A stretch of DNA of 64,000 bases from Actinoplanes aureus (GCF_015704865.1 NZ_JADQTO010000007.1:62001-126000), one strand, 5' to 3'; positions 44,561 to 53,059 are shown, counted from the stretch's first letter. The notes: generated from the sequence alone by a model not told the origin. Numbers and translations are program-made.

Positions 44561-45609
44561 GAGAGGGCCTCGGAGCGCAGCCGGAGAGCCGCCCGCAGCA
44601 GCGCCGCCGCCTCCGCCTGCTCCTCGGTGGGCGAGCGGCTGCCGTCGGCCAGGGCGAGCACCTCGTCGACGGTCTCGATGCCACCGAGCGCCTCGCGCAC
44701 CGGCCGGCCCAGCACCGCCGTGCTGCCTGCCGCCTCGTTCCGGCAGTAGACGGAGAGCTCGCAGGTGGAGAGGCACTCCGGCGCGTACCGGGGCTCGATG
44801 TGGCCGAGGGCGACGGTCAGTTCCTCGGCCGGCAGCGCCAGGTCGAAGGTGATCCCCTCCGGGAGGGCGTCGATCAGCGAGGCCACCGAGGCGAGCCGGG
44901 ACAGCTGGCGGCGCAGCGTGGACAGCTGCTTGCGGACGTCGAGCTTCACCGCGACCGGGCTGAGCGAGAAGTTCTCCGGGCAGACCAGCACCACCTCGTG
45001 GTCGACCAGCGAAGGGTCCTGGCCCAGGCGTTCCAGCAGCGACCGCAGGGCGAGCACGTAGACGGCGGCCTGCACAGCGGCGGCGGACACCTTGGCGCTG
45101 TCGGCCTGCCCGTCCACGATCGCGAACGACTTGATCTCGACGACCTGGAGGCGGCCGCGGTGTGCGTACGCGATCAGGTCCGGCTCGAGATAGACGGTCT
45201 GCCCGGCCACGTCGAGGGTGAGCAGCGGGTGGTCGATCAGCGCGGCCCGCGCGTCGGCGAGAAGTTCGACCGTACGGTCGTGCCGGTTACCCAGCGTGTC
45301 GTCGGAGTCCGCTCCAAGATCTTGATAACTCAACGAGGAAGCGGCGCCGAGCACCGACCGCAACAGCGCACAGTCGTCGGCCTTGAGCATCGCCTCGAAC
45401 GCGTTACCCCGGGAAAGCGCGAAACGGGACTGACCGAAGCTGCCCGGGAAGCCGACCCGCTCGGCGAGCTTGACCTTGTCCACGCCGGCCGCGTCGAGCA
45501 CCGCCCGGCGTGCGCAGCCGGGATTGCCGGTCAGGGCGGCGATGGTGCGCGCGTTGTGCCGCTTGGCCCGCCCGGGACCGCGAAGCTGGTCGAGCCGAGT
45601 GCTCTGCAT
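44557..45609 (-). CDS. Cas4/RecB-like PD-(D/E)XK nuclease with an iron-sulfur cysteine set
   Basis: A 350-residue nuclease. The core reads YLEPDLIAYA (Asp), LQVVEIKSFAIV (E-x-K) and AAVQAAVYVLAL (Q-x3-Y), the RecB/Cas4 order. Four cysteines, C32 in NPGCARRA and C279, C283 and C289 in ECLSTCELSVYC, match the cysteine staple that holds a 4Fe-4S cluster in Cas4, AddB and Dna2. A single-strand-specific exonuclease activity is expected from the family. There are no cas genes nearby. It overlaps the unknown gene downstream by 4 bp. The ATG at 45609 is chosen; a GTG at 45642 is possible. Confidence 0.8.
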   Translation of the reverse strand: MQSTRLDQLRGPGRAKRHNARTIAALTGNPGCARRAVLDAAGVDKVKLAERVGFPGSFGQSRFALSRGNAFEAMLKADDCALLRSVLGAASSLSYQDLGADSDDTLGNRHDRTVELLADARAALIDHPLLTLDVAGQTVYLEPDLIAYAHRGRLQVVEIKSFAIVDGQADSAKVSAAAVQAAVYVLALRSLLERLGQDPSLVDHEVVLVCPENFSLSPVAVKLDVRKQLSTLRRQLSRLASVASLIDALPEGITFDLALPAEELTVALGHIEPRYAPECLSTCELSVYCRNEAAGSTAVLGRPVREALGGIETVDEVLALADGSRSPTEEQAEAAALLRAALRLRSEALS

Positions 45610-45747
45610 GAACGCCGTTCTCGTGGGGGAAGCGAAAACCACTGTAGATCTTCATACAGCGGTCGGCCAATCCGTGGGCCAGTTACGCCGTTTCACCCAC
45701 GAGAGGTGAATAAAGCGCACGTATCAGACACAAACTCGGCAACGCGC

Positions 45748-45753
45748 TACGTT
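45748..45753 (+). promoter_or_regulatory. Probable -10 box for the DUF427 gene
   Basis: TACGTT ends 7 bp before the ATG at 45761 and no ribosome site intervenes, consistent with a leaderless message. Confidence 0.4.
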
Positions 45754-45760
45754 CGGATAC

Positions 45761-46045
45761 ATGCCGAAGGCCATCTGGAACGACGAAGTGATCGCCGAAA
45801 GCGACGACACGGTGATTGTCGAGGGCAACACCTACTTCCCCCGCACCAGCGTGCGCGACGACGTCCTCGTGCCGTCGGAGACACATACCGTCTGCCCGTG
45901 GAAGGGCAAGGCGTCGTACTACTCACTGAGCGCCGCCGGTCAGACCGCGCAGGACGCGGCCTGGTACTACCCCGACCCGAAGCCGGACGCCTCCGCGGTA
46001 CGCGACCGTGTCGCCTTCCGTAGAGACGTCCGAGTGGAAGCCTGA
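45761..46045 (+). CDS. DUF427 domain protein
   Basis: A 94-residue single-domain protein. MPKAIWNDEVIAESDDTVIV, the segment EGNTYFPRTSV, TVCPWKGKASYYSL and AAWYYPDPKP are hallmarks of DUF427, a small beta-barrel family widespread in actinobacteria. Its function is unknown. It stands alone, divergent from the Cas4-like operon and convergent with the next gene. Confidence 0.9.
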   Translation: MPKAIWNDEVIAESDDTVIVEGNTYFPRTSVRDDVLVPSETHTVCPWKGKASYYSLSAAGQTAQDAAWYYPDPKPDASAVRDRVAFRRDVRVEA

Positions 46046-46067
46046 CCTCTCACGCCATGGGGCCCGC

Positions 46068-46400
46068 TCACGTGATGCGCGGGTGGGCCTCCTCAATCGC
46101 CCCGACCTCCAGGTAGTCCAGCATGTCCTGCTGCTCCGCCGGGTCGAGCGCCGCGAACGCCGCGTACGCCTCCGCGCGGGCGTGATCGGTCTCCGCGGCC
46201 AGCAACGCGATGATCGCCGACCAGGCCAGCGACACCCGGTCGAAGAGCCGCGCCCGGCGCAGCGACGGCAACCGCGACAGCATCGCCACCTTGGTGGCCG
46301 CGTCCTCGTCGTGCGGCACCCGGTCGCAGAGCTCGAAGAGAGCCTTTCCCCGGTACGGGTGCTCGGCCTCGATCATCCGCGACAACTCTGTGTTGTTCAT
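46068..46400 (-). CDS. Small helical hypothetical protein
   Basis: A 110-residue, mostly helical, acidic protein (MNNTELSRMIEAEHPYRGKA, LARAEAYAAF-like segments, EQQDMLDYLEVGAIEEAHP). No family is recognised. The ATG at 46400 is used; a GTG at 46469 would add 23 proline-rich residues. It is divergent from the FxSxx peptide gene 414 bp away, with both promoters presumably in the gap. Confidence 0.6.
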   Translation of the reverse strand: MNNTELSRMIEAEHPYRGKALFELCDRVPHDEDAATKVAMLSRLPSLRRARLFDRVSLAWSAIIALLAAETDHARAEAYAAFAALDPAEQQDMLDYLEVGAIEEAHPRIT

Positions 46401-46814
46401 CTGGTCCACCGCCGGCGCGGGTCCGCGCCGGGGCAGCGACGGACTCGGCTCACCGTGCACGGCTGTCACGCCCGCTCTCGAACCCGTTGCCCGGCGACTG
46501 GTGCGGCAGCGTGGGAGTGCTCTGGAAGGTCGGGAACGGTGGTGCGGGCATCACCGGCTCGGCCGGCTCCTCCACCGCTCCAGCCCTCACGGCCACCGAA
46601 GTCTCCACCGCGCCGTCTCCGGCGCCCGGCTCTCCACCCAGCACTATTTGCCCTCCGTTACCGACTTGCGACGGTCAGACCCCATCAGATCACGTCCACG
46701 CAAGTCTGTGCGAACACCCACCGTAGCGACTCCCGCCGGTCACCCGACCCGACGACCGCCGTAACCTTCAGGCAACGCATCGACCGACACCGTGCGAGCA
46801 CTGGAGGGGGTGCC
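46401..46814. other. 414-bp intergenic region upstream of the FxSxx peptide gene
   Basis: It lies between divergent genes and should hold both promoters. The short open frames on either strand are Pro/Ser/Thr-rich without ribosome sites. I see no strong palindrome or repeat. Confidence 0.5.
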
Positions 46815-47003
46815 GTGGACGCAGGCCAGGAAGGCGAAGGCAAGCCGACGGAGTGGCGATCCATTATGGTCGATCTCTCCGACTCCTCCCTCGCGGAGCT
46901 GGTGGAACGGGACGACTCCGCCCTCGCTCACGCTCTGCGCCGCCTCACCGACGATCTGGCCCGTCCCGGTGAGCCCATCGCCGGCTTCAACTCCGCGGTC
47001 TGA
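46815..47003 (+). CDS. fxsA: FxSxx-COOH peptide precursor
   Basis: A 62-residue precursor ending PGEPIAGFNSAV, where the last five residues F-N-S-A-V are the C-terminal FxSxx signature of a family of actinobacterial modified peptides. The leader is acidic with a conserved-type amphipathic stretch (SLAELVERDDSALAHALRRL). The GTG at 46815 is chosen because GGAGGGGG ends about 4 bp upstream. It is followed 19 bp later by a HExxH peptide-modification enzyme. In known clusters the core Phe is cross-linked by a radical SAM enzyme, FxsB; none is in this window. The mature product and its use are unknown. The symbol is by family analogy. Confidence 0.85.
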   Translation: MDAGQEGEGKPTEWRSIMVDLSDSSLAELVERDDSALAHALRRLTDDLARPGEPIAGFNSAV

Positions 47004-47022
47004 CCGCCTGGAGCCGCCTCGG

Positions 47023-48519
47023 ATGACCCCACGCACGTTCCGGCTCGCTGACGACGCCTTCGCCGCGCTGGGCGCGGGCCGGCCCGACGACGCCACTCTC
47101 GGCACGCTGCGCCGGGCGCAGCTCAGCCGCCACCTTCTCCTCCTGCGCGAGATCCGGCGCGCGCTGCCGCAGACCCCGGCCTGGTACGCGCGCCTCACCG
47201 CCGCCGATCCGGCCGAGGCACGCCGGTTGATCGCCGACCCGATGACCGGGCTGTGGGCGGCGCACATCCTGCGCACCGGCGCCGAAGGCGTCGAGGGGCC
47301 CCGTCCGGGTGGTCACGCTCTGCACATCACCTGCGACGATCTGACTTTGACCGTACGCGTGGACGATGCCGACCCGCTCCGCTCCCTCCTCGGCCTCGCC
47401 CCGGCCGGCGAACTCTCCGGAATCGAGCTGGCCCACTGGCAGCACTGTCTCGACGAGGGCTGGCGGATTCTGGTCCGCCGGCACCGGGCGGCCGCCGAGA
47501 CGCTGGCCGCGGTGCTCCGGGTGATCGTGCCGGTCCAGCCGGACCCGACGGCCGAAGGGATCAGCGCCACGTCGGCGGAGGCGTTCGGCGCGGTGGCCAT
47601 GTCGGCACCGGCGGACGGGACGGCGCTGGTCGTGGGGCTGCTGCACGAGACCCAGCACAGCGTGCTGAACGCCGTGCATCAGCTTTTTGACCTGGTGGGT
47701 CCGGGCGGTGCGCCGGGGTACTCGCCGTGGCGGGATGATCCTCGGCCGCCGATCGGGGTGCTGCACGGCGCCTATGCGTATCTCGCGGTCACCCGGTTCT
47801 GGCGGGCCGAAGGGCGGCTCGGCGGCGCGGACGCGAGCGGAGCGAGCGCGAGAGCGGACGCGCCGAGCGGAGCGGGCGCGGCGAGCGGGGCGAGCGGGGT
47901 GGCGGGGTTTGAGTTCGCCAGGTGGCGGTCGGCGGTGGCGGGGGCGGCGGAGCGGCTTCTGGACGGTGGACAGCTGACGGCGGCCGGGACCCGGTTCATG
48001 ACGGCGCTGGCCGAGGAGGTCGGGCGATGGCTGGACGAACCGGTCGAGCCGGAGACCGCGCGCCTCGCCGGACTGGCCGGCGACGACCATCGCCTGCGCT
48101 GGCGGCTGCGTAATCTGACCGTCCCGCCGGACGACGCCGCTGAACTGGCCCGGGCCTGGCGCGAGCGACGGCGTCCGCCGCAGGTGCGGTCCGTGCTCGT
48201 GACGGCGCCGGGGCGTGCGCTGGCGAACAGCCCACGGGTCCGGTTGGCGCGTTCGCTGGTCAAGGGTGACCCCGTGCTTCAGCCCGGCGGTCGCGCTGCG
48301 GCCGCGGATCTTGCTGGCTTGCGTGGCGACGGCGGTACCGCTGCGGACGCGTACCGGAAATGTCTTGAATTCGATCGTGGGGACGTCGGGGCCTGGTCGG
48401 GCCTTGCCCTGGTCTCGCCGCACCCGGCGCTGCGCTCCCGGCCGGAGGTGGTGATGGCGGCCGCGCGCGCGGCGCCGGAGGCCGCGATCGACGAACTCGC
48501 CGAATGGCTCTCCGGATAA
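47023..48519 (+). CDS. Stand-alone HExxH peptide-modification enzyme (putative aKG-HExxH beta-hydroxylase)
   Basis: A 498-residue protein with the HEXXH domain found in FxSxx clusters. H208-E209-x-x-H212 lies in LLHETQHSVLNAVHQLFDL, and H248 in GVLHGAYAYLAVTRFW is the likely third metal ligand. Domains of this type have been shown to be iron- and 2-oxoglutarate-dependent peptide beta-hydroxylases, usually fused behind a radical SAM domain; here there is no radical SAM part (no CxxxCxxC). The N-terminal 180 residues start FRLADDAFAALGAGRPDDATL. An Ala/Gly/Ser-rich insert at about residues 266-297 interrupts the fold. It is coupled to the peptide gene 19 bp upstream, its presumed substrate. Confidence 0.82.
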   Translation: MTPRTFRLADDAFAALGAGRPDDATLGTLRRAQLSRHLLLLREIRRALPQTPAWYARLTAADPAEARRLIADPMTGLWAAHILRTGAEGVEGPRPGGHALHITCDDLTLTVRVDDADPLRSLLGLAPAGELSGIELAHWQHCLDEGWRILVRRHRAAAETLAAVLRVIVPVQPDPTAEGISATSAEAFGAVAMSAPADGTALVVGLLHETQHSVLNAVHQLFDLVGPGGAPGYSPWRDDPRPPIGVLHGAYAYLAVTRFWRAEGRLGGADASGASARADAPSGAGAASGASGVAGFEFARWRSAVAGAAERLLDGGQLTAAGTRFMTALAEEVGRWLDEPVEPETARLAGLAGDDHRLRWRLRNLTVPPDDAAELARAWRERRRPPQVRSVLVTAPGRALANSPRVRLARSLVKGDPVLQPGGRAAAADLAGLRGDGGTAADAYRKCLEFDRGDVGAWSGLALVSPHPALRSRPEVVMAAARAAPEAAIDELAEWLSG

Positions 48520-48566
48520 CTCATCTGGGTCCACGCGGGACCGATGAGTCTCGCCGGAGGTGGATC

Positions 48567-50231
48567 GTGGGTCGCAATGCTCTGTTGGACCGGGCACGGG
48601 TCGGGGTCGAGGACGCCGCTGTGCTCGCGTCGCTGGTACTGCTGGCCTGGCCGGTGGCCGATGCCGCGCATCCGGGCGGACTGCTCGGCCGGCTGGTTCC
48701 GCTGGTCGCGGCGCTCAGCGTCGGGCTGGCTGTCCTGCTGTTCGACGGTGGCCGGCCGCTGCTGTGGCACGCGGTGACCGCGGCGGCGCTGGGCGCGGCC
48801 GGCATCCGGCACCTGCACGGTGAGCTGTCGTCGACGGCGACGTGGCTGGTGCTGCTGGTGGCGGCCGCCGTGCTGGTGCGGCAGTGCCTGGGCGAACGTC
48901 CCGACATGGACCTGAGCCGCCAGCAGGTGCTGCTGGCGCAGCAGGCCTTCCGGGACCCGCTGACCGGGCTGGGCAACCGGAAGATGTTCGTCGAGTACGC
49001 CGAGGAGGTGCTCGACGAGCCGACCCGCAGCCACACCGCGGTGATCCTGGTGAACCTGGACGGGTTCAAGCACGTCAACGATCACTTCGGGCACATCGTC
49101 GGCGACGACCTGCTGCGTGCCGCGGCCGAGCGGCTCGCCGTGAACGTCCGCGCCAACGACACCGTGGCCAGGCTCGACAGCGACGAGTTCGCGGTGCTGC
49201 TGCCCGGCCTGGAGGACGAGCACGCGGCCCTCGCCGTGGCCGAACGGGTGCTGGCCGAGCTGCACCGGCCGCTCGAGGTGGCCGGCGTGCCGGTGACGAT
49301 CCGCGCCCGGGCCGGTGTCGCGGTCGCCGAGACCGGGGAGATCCTGGACCACGTGCTGCGCCGCGCCGACCAGGCGCTGCTCCGCGCGAAGGTGGAGGGC
49401 GGCGGGGTCGCCCGCCGGTTCGACCCGGAACTGTTCGCGGCCGCCGAGCAACGCCGTCTCGCCGAGGCCGACCTGTTGCGCGGTATCGAGGCGGGCGAGT
49501 TCGAGGTGCACTACCAGCCGATCGTCGACCTGGACGGCGGCCACACGGTCGGCGTCGAGGCGCTGGTCCGCTGGCAGCACCCGGTGCAAGGCCTGGTGCC
49601 GCCCGCGGTCTTCCTGGACCTGGCCGAGTCGCTCGGCATGCTGCCCCGGCTCGGCGGGTGGGTCCTCGAAGAGGCCTGCCGGCAGGCGATCGGCTGGCAG
49701 ACCCGGTTCCCCGGGTTCGAGCTCAACGTCAACCTGTCCGCGTCCCAGCTGGGCAATCCGAAGCTGATCGACGAGGTCCGCGCCATCCTGGAGCAGACCG
49801 GTCTGCCCCCGCAGGACCTGGTGCTGGAACTGACCGAGTCGGTCGCCCTGACCGACCTGGTCGAGTCGGCCCGGGTGCTCAGCGCGCTCAAGTCACTCGG
49901 CGTGCGGATCGCCTTGGACGACTTCGGTACCGGCTTCTCCTCGCTGAGCCACCTCAGCAGCCTGCCGGTCGACGTGATCAAGATCGACCGCTCGTTCGTG
50001 CAGGCCATGCCGGAGAGCGGCGACGCGTCGGTGGCCGAGGCGGTCATGCACATCGCCCGTACCTTCAACCTGTCCCCGGTCGCCGAGGGCATCGAGAACG
50101 CCGAGCAGGCGTCCCGCCTGCGGGATCTGGCCTGCGGCCGGGCACAGGGCTACCACTTCGCCCGGCCGATGCCGGCCGGTGGGGTGACCGAACTGCTCGA
50201 CAAGCAGGGGGTCCCGATCCAGACGCTATAG
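48567..50231 (+). CDS. Membrane GGDEF-EAL protein
   Basis: A 554-residue cyclic-di-GMP enzyme. Four hydrophobic segments (VLASLVLLAWPVADAA, LVPLVAALSVGLAVLLF, VTAAALGAAGI, TWLVLLVAAAVLV) anchor residues 1-120. The GGDEF domain keeps DPLTGLGNR but the signature is RLDSDEFAVLL, so both glycines are altered and cyclase activity is doubtful. The EAL domain is intact (VEALVRW, NVNLSAS, LELTES, DDFGTGFSSL, IKIDRSF, AEGIEN). The GTG at 48567 has GGAGG 6 bp upstream and is preferred to an ATG at 48504 lying inside the previous gene. It separates the peptide genes from the TPR protein. Confidence 0.88.
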   Translation: MGRNALLDRARVGVEDAAVLASLVLLAWPVADAAHPGGLLGRLVPLVAALSVGLAVLLFDGGRPLLWHAVTAAALGAAGIRHLHGELSSTATWLVLLVAAAVLVRQCLGERPDMDLSRQQVLLAQQAFRDPLTGLGNRKMFVEYAEEVLDEPTRSHTAVILVNLDGFKHVNDHFGHIVGDDLLRAAAERLAVNVRANDTVARLDSDEFAVLLPGLEDEHAALAVAERVLAELHRPLEVAGVPVTIRARAGVAVAETGEILDHVLRRADQALLRAKVEGGGVARRFDPELFAAAEQRRLAEADLLRGIEAGEFEVHYQPIVDLDGGHTVGVEALVRWQHPVQGLVPPAVFLDLAESLGMLPRLGGWVLEEACRQAIGWQTRFPGFELNVNLSASQLGNPKLIDEVRAILEQTGLPPQDLVLELTESVALTDLVESARVLSALKSLGVRIALDDFGTGFSSLSHLSSLPVDVIKIDRSFVQAMPESGDASVAEAVMHIARTFNLSPVAEGIENAEQASRLRDLACGRAQGYHFARPMPAGGVTELLDKQGVPIQTL

Positions 50232-52649
50232 CGGCGGAAGATCGATATCGGTCTCCAGCCGTTGACCGGCGGCGGTCGTCCGGAACACCGGATGGCCGTC
50301 GCCGTACGCCTTGGCCAGCCCGGTCAGGGCCTGCTGCCGGGCGGCCTCGTCGCCGTCGGTGAGCGCCAGGTTCCACGCGCACGCCACGGTGTCCGGGTGA
50401 TCGACACCGCGGACCACCCGGGATCGCCGCAACGTGTCCGCGGCCAGCTCACGGCCCCGCTGCGCCTCGCCGGCCGCGGCCAGGTCGGCGGCCAGCCCGG
50501 TGGCGCAGCTCAGCGCGAACGGGTGGTCCGCGCCGACACTACGCCGCAGGCCGCTGAGCACCTCTTCGTCGATGGTGCGCGCATCGGCGTACCGGCCGGC
50601 GGCACGGACCACGCCGGCCAGCGCGGCCGAGGCGGCGAGCGTGAACGGGTGCTCGTCGCCGAGCACTGCGTGATACCGGATCACGGCGCGTTCCAGCAGC
50701 TCGTGGGCATCATCGAGGGCACCCTCGGCGCGGGCGCAGTTGGCCAGCGAGACCGCCGAGGCGAGCGTGTCGACGCTCAGATCGCCGAACTTCTGCCGGC
50801 AGGCCGCGAAGTTCGCCTCGGCGAGGGGCCGGGCCTCCGGGTCGCCGCGGCGGCGGGCGGCCATCGCGGCGAACCGGCCGGCCCAGAGCGCGAACGGGTG
50901 GTCGGCCGGAACGTTCTCCAGGTGCGAGTCGGCGAGCAGCGCGGCGGCGCCGGCGTAGTCGCCCAGCCCGAACAGGTCGTAGGCCAGCCCGGTCCGCGAC
51001 GACAGGGTCTCCGGATGCCCAGGTACGAAGATCGCCTGGCGGTGCCGGAGGACCTGGTCGTCGAGCGCCCGGGCGCCCCGGAAGTCGCCGAGCAGCCGCA
51101 GGTCGGCGGCGAGATTGTTGGCGCACCGCAGCGCGGTCGGGAAGCTCTCCCCGAACAACCGCCGGTAACGCACCAGGTTGTCCGCGTCGAGCTGCCGCGC
51201 CTGCCCGAAGTGGCCCTGGATCCGGAGGTCCCCGCCGACGCTGTTGGCGGTGGCCAGCGTCGCCTCGTCGTCGCCGCCGAAGACCTCCCGCTGGGTACGC
51301 AACGTCTGCAGGTTCAGGTTGCGGGCGTCCGCCGTACGACCCACCGCGCGCAGAGCGTTGGCCAGGTGAAACGCCGCGAGCAGGGTCTGCTCGGCGGTCT
51401 CGCCCAGCGCGTCGCGCCACCGGGCCACCGCCGAGGCCGCCAGGTCCCGGCTGGAGTCGTAGTCGCCGCGGGCATAGTGGTACCGGACGCAGTTGATGAC
51501 CAGCTGACGGATCTCCTCGGCGTCGCCGCCGAGGAGATCGGAGTGGATCAGATGCGGGGCCAGTTCGGCATACCGATACCAGCCGGCCGGATTATCCGGA
51601 TCGCCGGGATCGGCCGCGGCCAGCATCCCGCGCACGGTGCGCAGCAGCTCCGCGTGCCGCTCGGAGCTGAGCTCCTGACCGAACATGCCGCGGATCAGCG
51701 GGTGCACGGTGAGGTGCTCGCCGGCCGGGTCGAGGTCGGCCAGGCCGTACCGGCTGATCCGGCGCATCGCGGTGCGCAGCCGGCGCTCGACGCGTACGGT
51801 CCGGGCCAGTTCGGTGTCCAGCGGCAGGGTGCGCGCCGCCCAGAGCAGCCGCCAGGAGATCGGCGCGCTGGCCAGGAAGGTGCAGAGTTCCAGCAGGATC
51901 CGGTCGGCCGGGGCGGCGGCGCCGAGCGCCTCGGCGGCCAGTCCCCAGGCGACCCGGATCGGGGTGGGGAACGCCAGCTCGACAGCGCGCCGCTCGTACC
52001 GCTCCAGGTATTCGGCGACCGGCCAGCCGACCGCCTCGCGGACCGCGGCGGCCAGATCGAGCGCCATCGGCACGTCGCCCAGCCGCGCGGCCAGCCGGTC
52101 CGCATCCGCCGCGGCGAGGTCGGTGGATCGCACGCGGAGCAGGTCCACGCTGTCCGCCCGGTCGAAGACCGGCACCGGCAGGGCTTGCGCCACCTCGGCG
52201 GTCCACCGCGGGTTCCGGCTGGTCACCAGCACGTGGCCGGCACCGCTCGGCAGGTACGGCATGATGTCCTCGGGCCGGTTCGCGTTCTCGAAGACGACCA
52301 GCCAGTCCCGGTACGGCTCGCCCCGGCTCAACGCGTCGCGGACCGCCCCGAGCGTCCGGTTGAGGTCCCGCGACTCCGGCACCCCGAGTTTCTGGGCCAG
52401 CCCGGCCAGTGCGGCGCGCATCCCGGCGTTCTGCTCGGCGGGGATCCACCAGACCAGCTCGTACCCGTCGGCGTGCCGATACGCATACTCGACGGCCAGT
52501 TGGGTACGTCCGGTGCCACCGAGCTGGTGGTCCGGGCTGGGCAGCAGCACCACTGGGCCGTTGCCGAGCATGCCGCGCACCCGGGTCAGCAGTCCCTCAC
52601 GACCCACGAATCGGGGGTTGCGAGGCGGCAGGCCGCCACGGATCGGCAC
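50226..52649 (-). CDS. fxsT: FxSxx-system-type NB-ARC/tetratricopeptide protein
   Basis: An 807-residue STAND protein. It opens PPRNPRFVGREGLLTRVRGM, the start typical of TPR proteins that accompany FxSxx-COOH peptides. An NB-ARC ATPase domain follows to about residue 340 (DWLVVFENANRPEDI, LVTSRNPRW, MALDLAAAV), then TPR units of about 42 residues to the end (TLLAAFHLANALRAVGRTAD and repeats). The P-loop reads LGGTGRTQLA where G-x-x-G-x-G-K-T is expected, so the catalytic lysine is Arg48. GAGGAG lies 6 bp before the GTG. It is convergent with the GGDEF-EAL gene. It presumably senses or uses the modified peptide; this is inference. Confidence 0.82.
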   Translation of the reverse strand: MPIRGGLPPRNPRFVGREGLLTRVRGMLGNGPVVLLPSPDHQLGGTGRTQLAVEYAYRHADGYELVWWIPAEQNAGMRAALAGLAQKLGVPESRDLNRTLGAVRDALSRGEPYRDWLVVFENANRPEDIMPYLPSGAGHVLVTSRNPRWTAEVAQALPVPVFDRADSVDLLRVRSTDLAAADADRLAARLGDVPMALDLAAAVREAVGWPVAEYLERYERRAVELAFPTPIRVAWGLAAEALGAAAPADRILLELCTFLASAPISWRLLWAARTLPLDTELARTVRVERRLRTAMRRISRYGLADLDPAGEHLTVHPLIRGMFGQELSSERHAELLRTVRGMLAAADPGDPDNPAGWYRYAELAPHLIHSDLLGGDAEEIRQLVINCVRYHYARGDYDSSRDLAASAVARWRDALGETAEQTLLAAFHLANALRAVGRTADARNLNLQTLRTQREVFGGDDEATLATANSVGGDLRIQGHFGQARQLDADNLVRYRRLFGESFPTALRCANNLAADLRLLGDFRGARALDDQVLRHRQAIFVPGHPETLSSRTGLAYDLFGLGDYAGAAALLADSHLENVPADHPFALWAGRFAAMAARRRGDPEARPLAEANFAACRQKFGDLSVDTLASAVSLANCARAEGALDDAHELLERAVIRYHAVLGDEHPFTLAASAALAGVVRAAGRYADARTIDEEVLSGLRRSVGADHPFALSCATGLAADLAAAGEAQRGRELAADTLRRSRVVRGVDHPDTVACAWNLALTDGDEAARQQALTGLAKAYGDGHPVFRTTAAGQRLETDIDLPPL

Positions 52650-52741
52650 ACTGTGCTCCTCACGTGTTGGTGATGCCGATTACCGTACGTGGAAGCCCCG
52701 CCAACGCAAAGCTGGCGCGCGCCGAGACGGAAGGGTCCCCC

Positions 52742-53059
52742 GTGACCGATGAGAGCGTGACGAGCGTGGATACCGTCGACGGCACGACCACCGTGTCCTT
52801 GCACGGCGAGATAGACATCCTGACCGTGGAGCAGGTGCGGATCGTGCTGGGTGAGGCGGTCGCCGCCGGGCCTCAGCGGATCGTGGTGGACATGGCCGAC
52901 GTGGCGTTCATCGACTCCACCGGCCTGGGCGCGCTGATCTCCGGTTTCCAGCGCGCCCGGGACCGGGACATCGGCTTCCGGCTGGCCCGGCCCAGCCACA
53001 ACGTGCGGCAGATCCTCGTGCTGAGCGGTCTGCTGGAGGTCGTCGAGCTCACCGGCTGA
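52742..53059 (+). CDS. STAS-domain anti-sigma factor antagonist
   Basis: A 105-residue STAS protein of the SpoIIAA/RsbV type, which binds an anti-sigma kinase when unphosphorylated. TTTVSLHGEIDILTVEQV opens the fold, and the phosphorylatable serine is in VAFIDSTGLGALISGF. The GTG at 52742 follows AAGGG at suitable distance and gives a normal length; an ATG at 52673 would add a 23-residue tail unlike the family. No anti-sigma or sigma gene is adjacent. The end overlaps the convergent MFS gene by 11 bp. Confidence 0.88.
   Translation: MTDESVTSVDTVDGTTTVSLHGEIDILTVEQVRIVLGEAVAAGPQRIVVDMADVAFIDSTGLGALISGFQRARDRDIGFRLARPSHNVRQILVLSGLLEVVELTG

Noticed and set aside
46487..46726. A 79-codon frame upstream of the FxSxx gene as a second precursor peptide.
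   Set aside because: It does not end in FxSxx, is Ser/Pro/Thr-rich low complexity and has no ribosome site.
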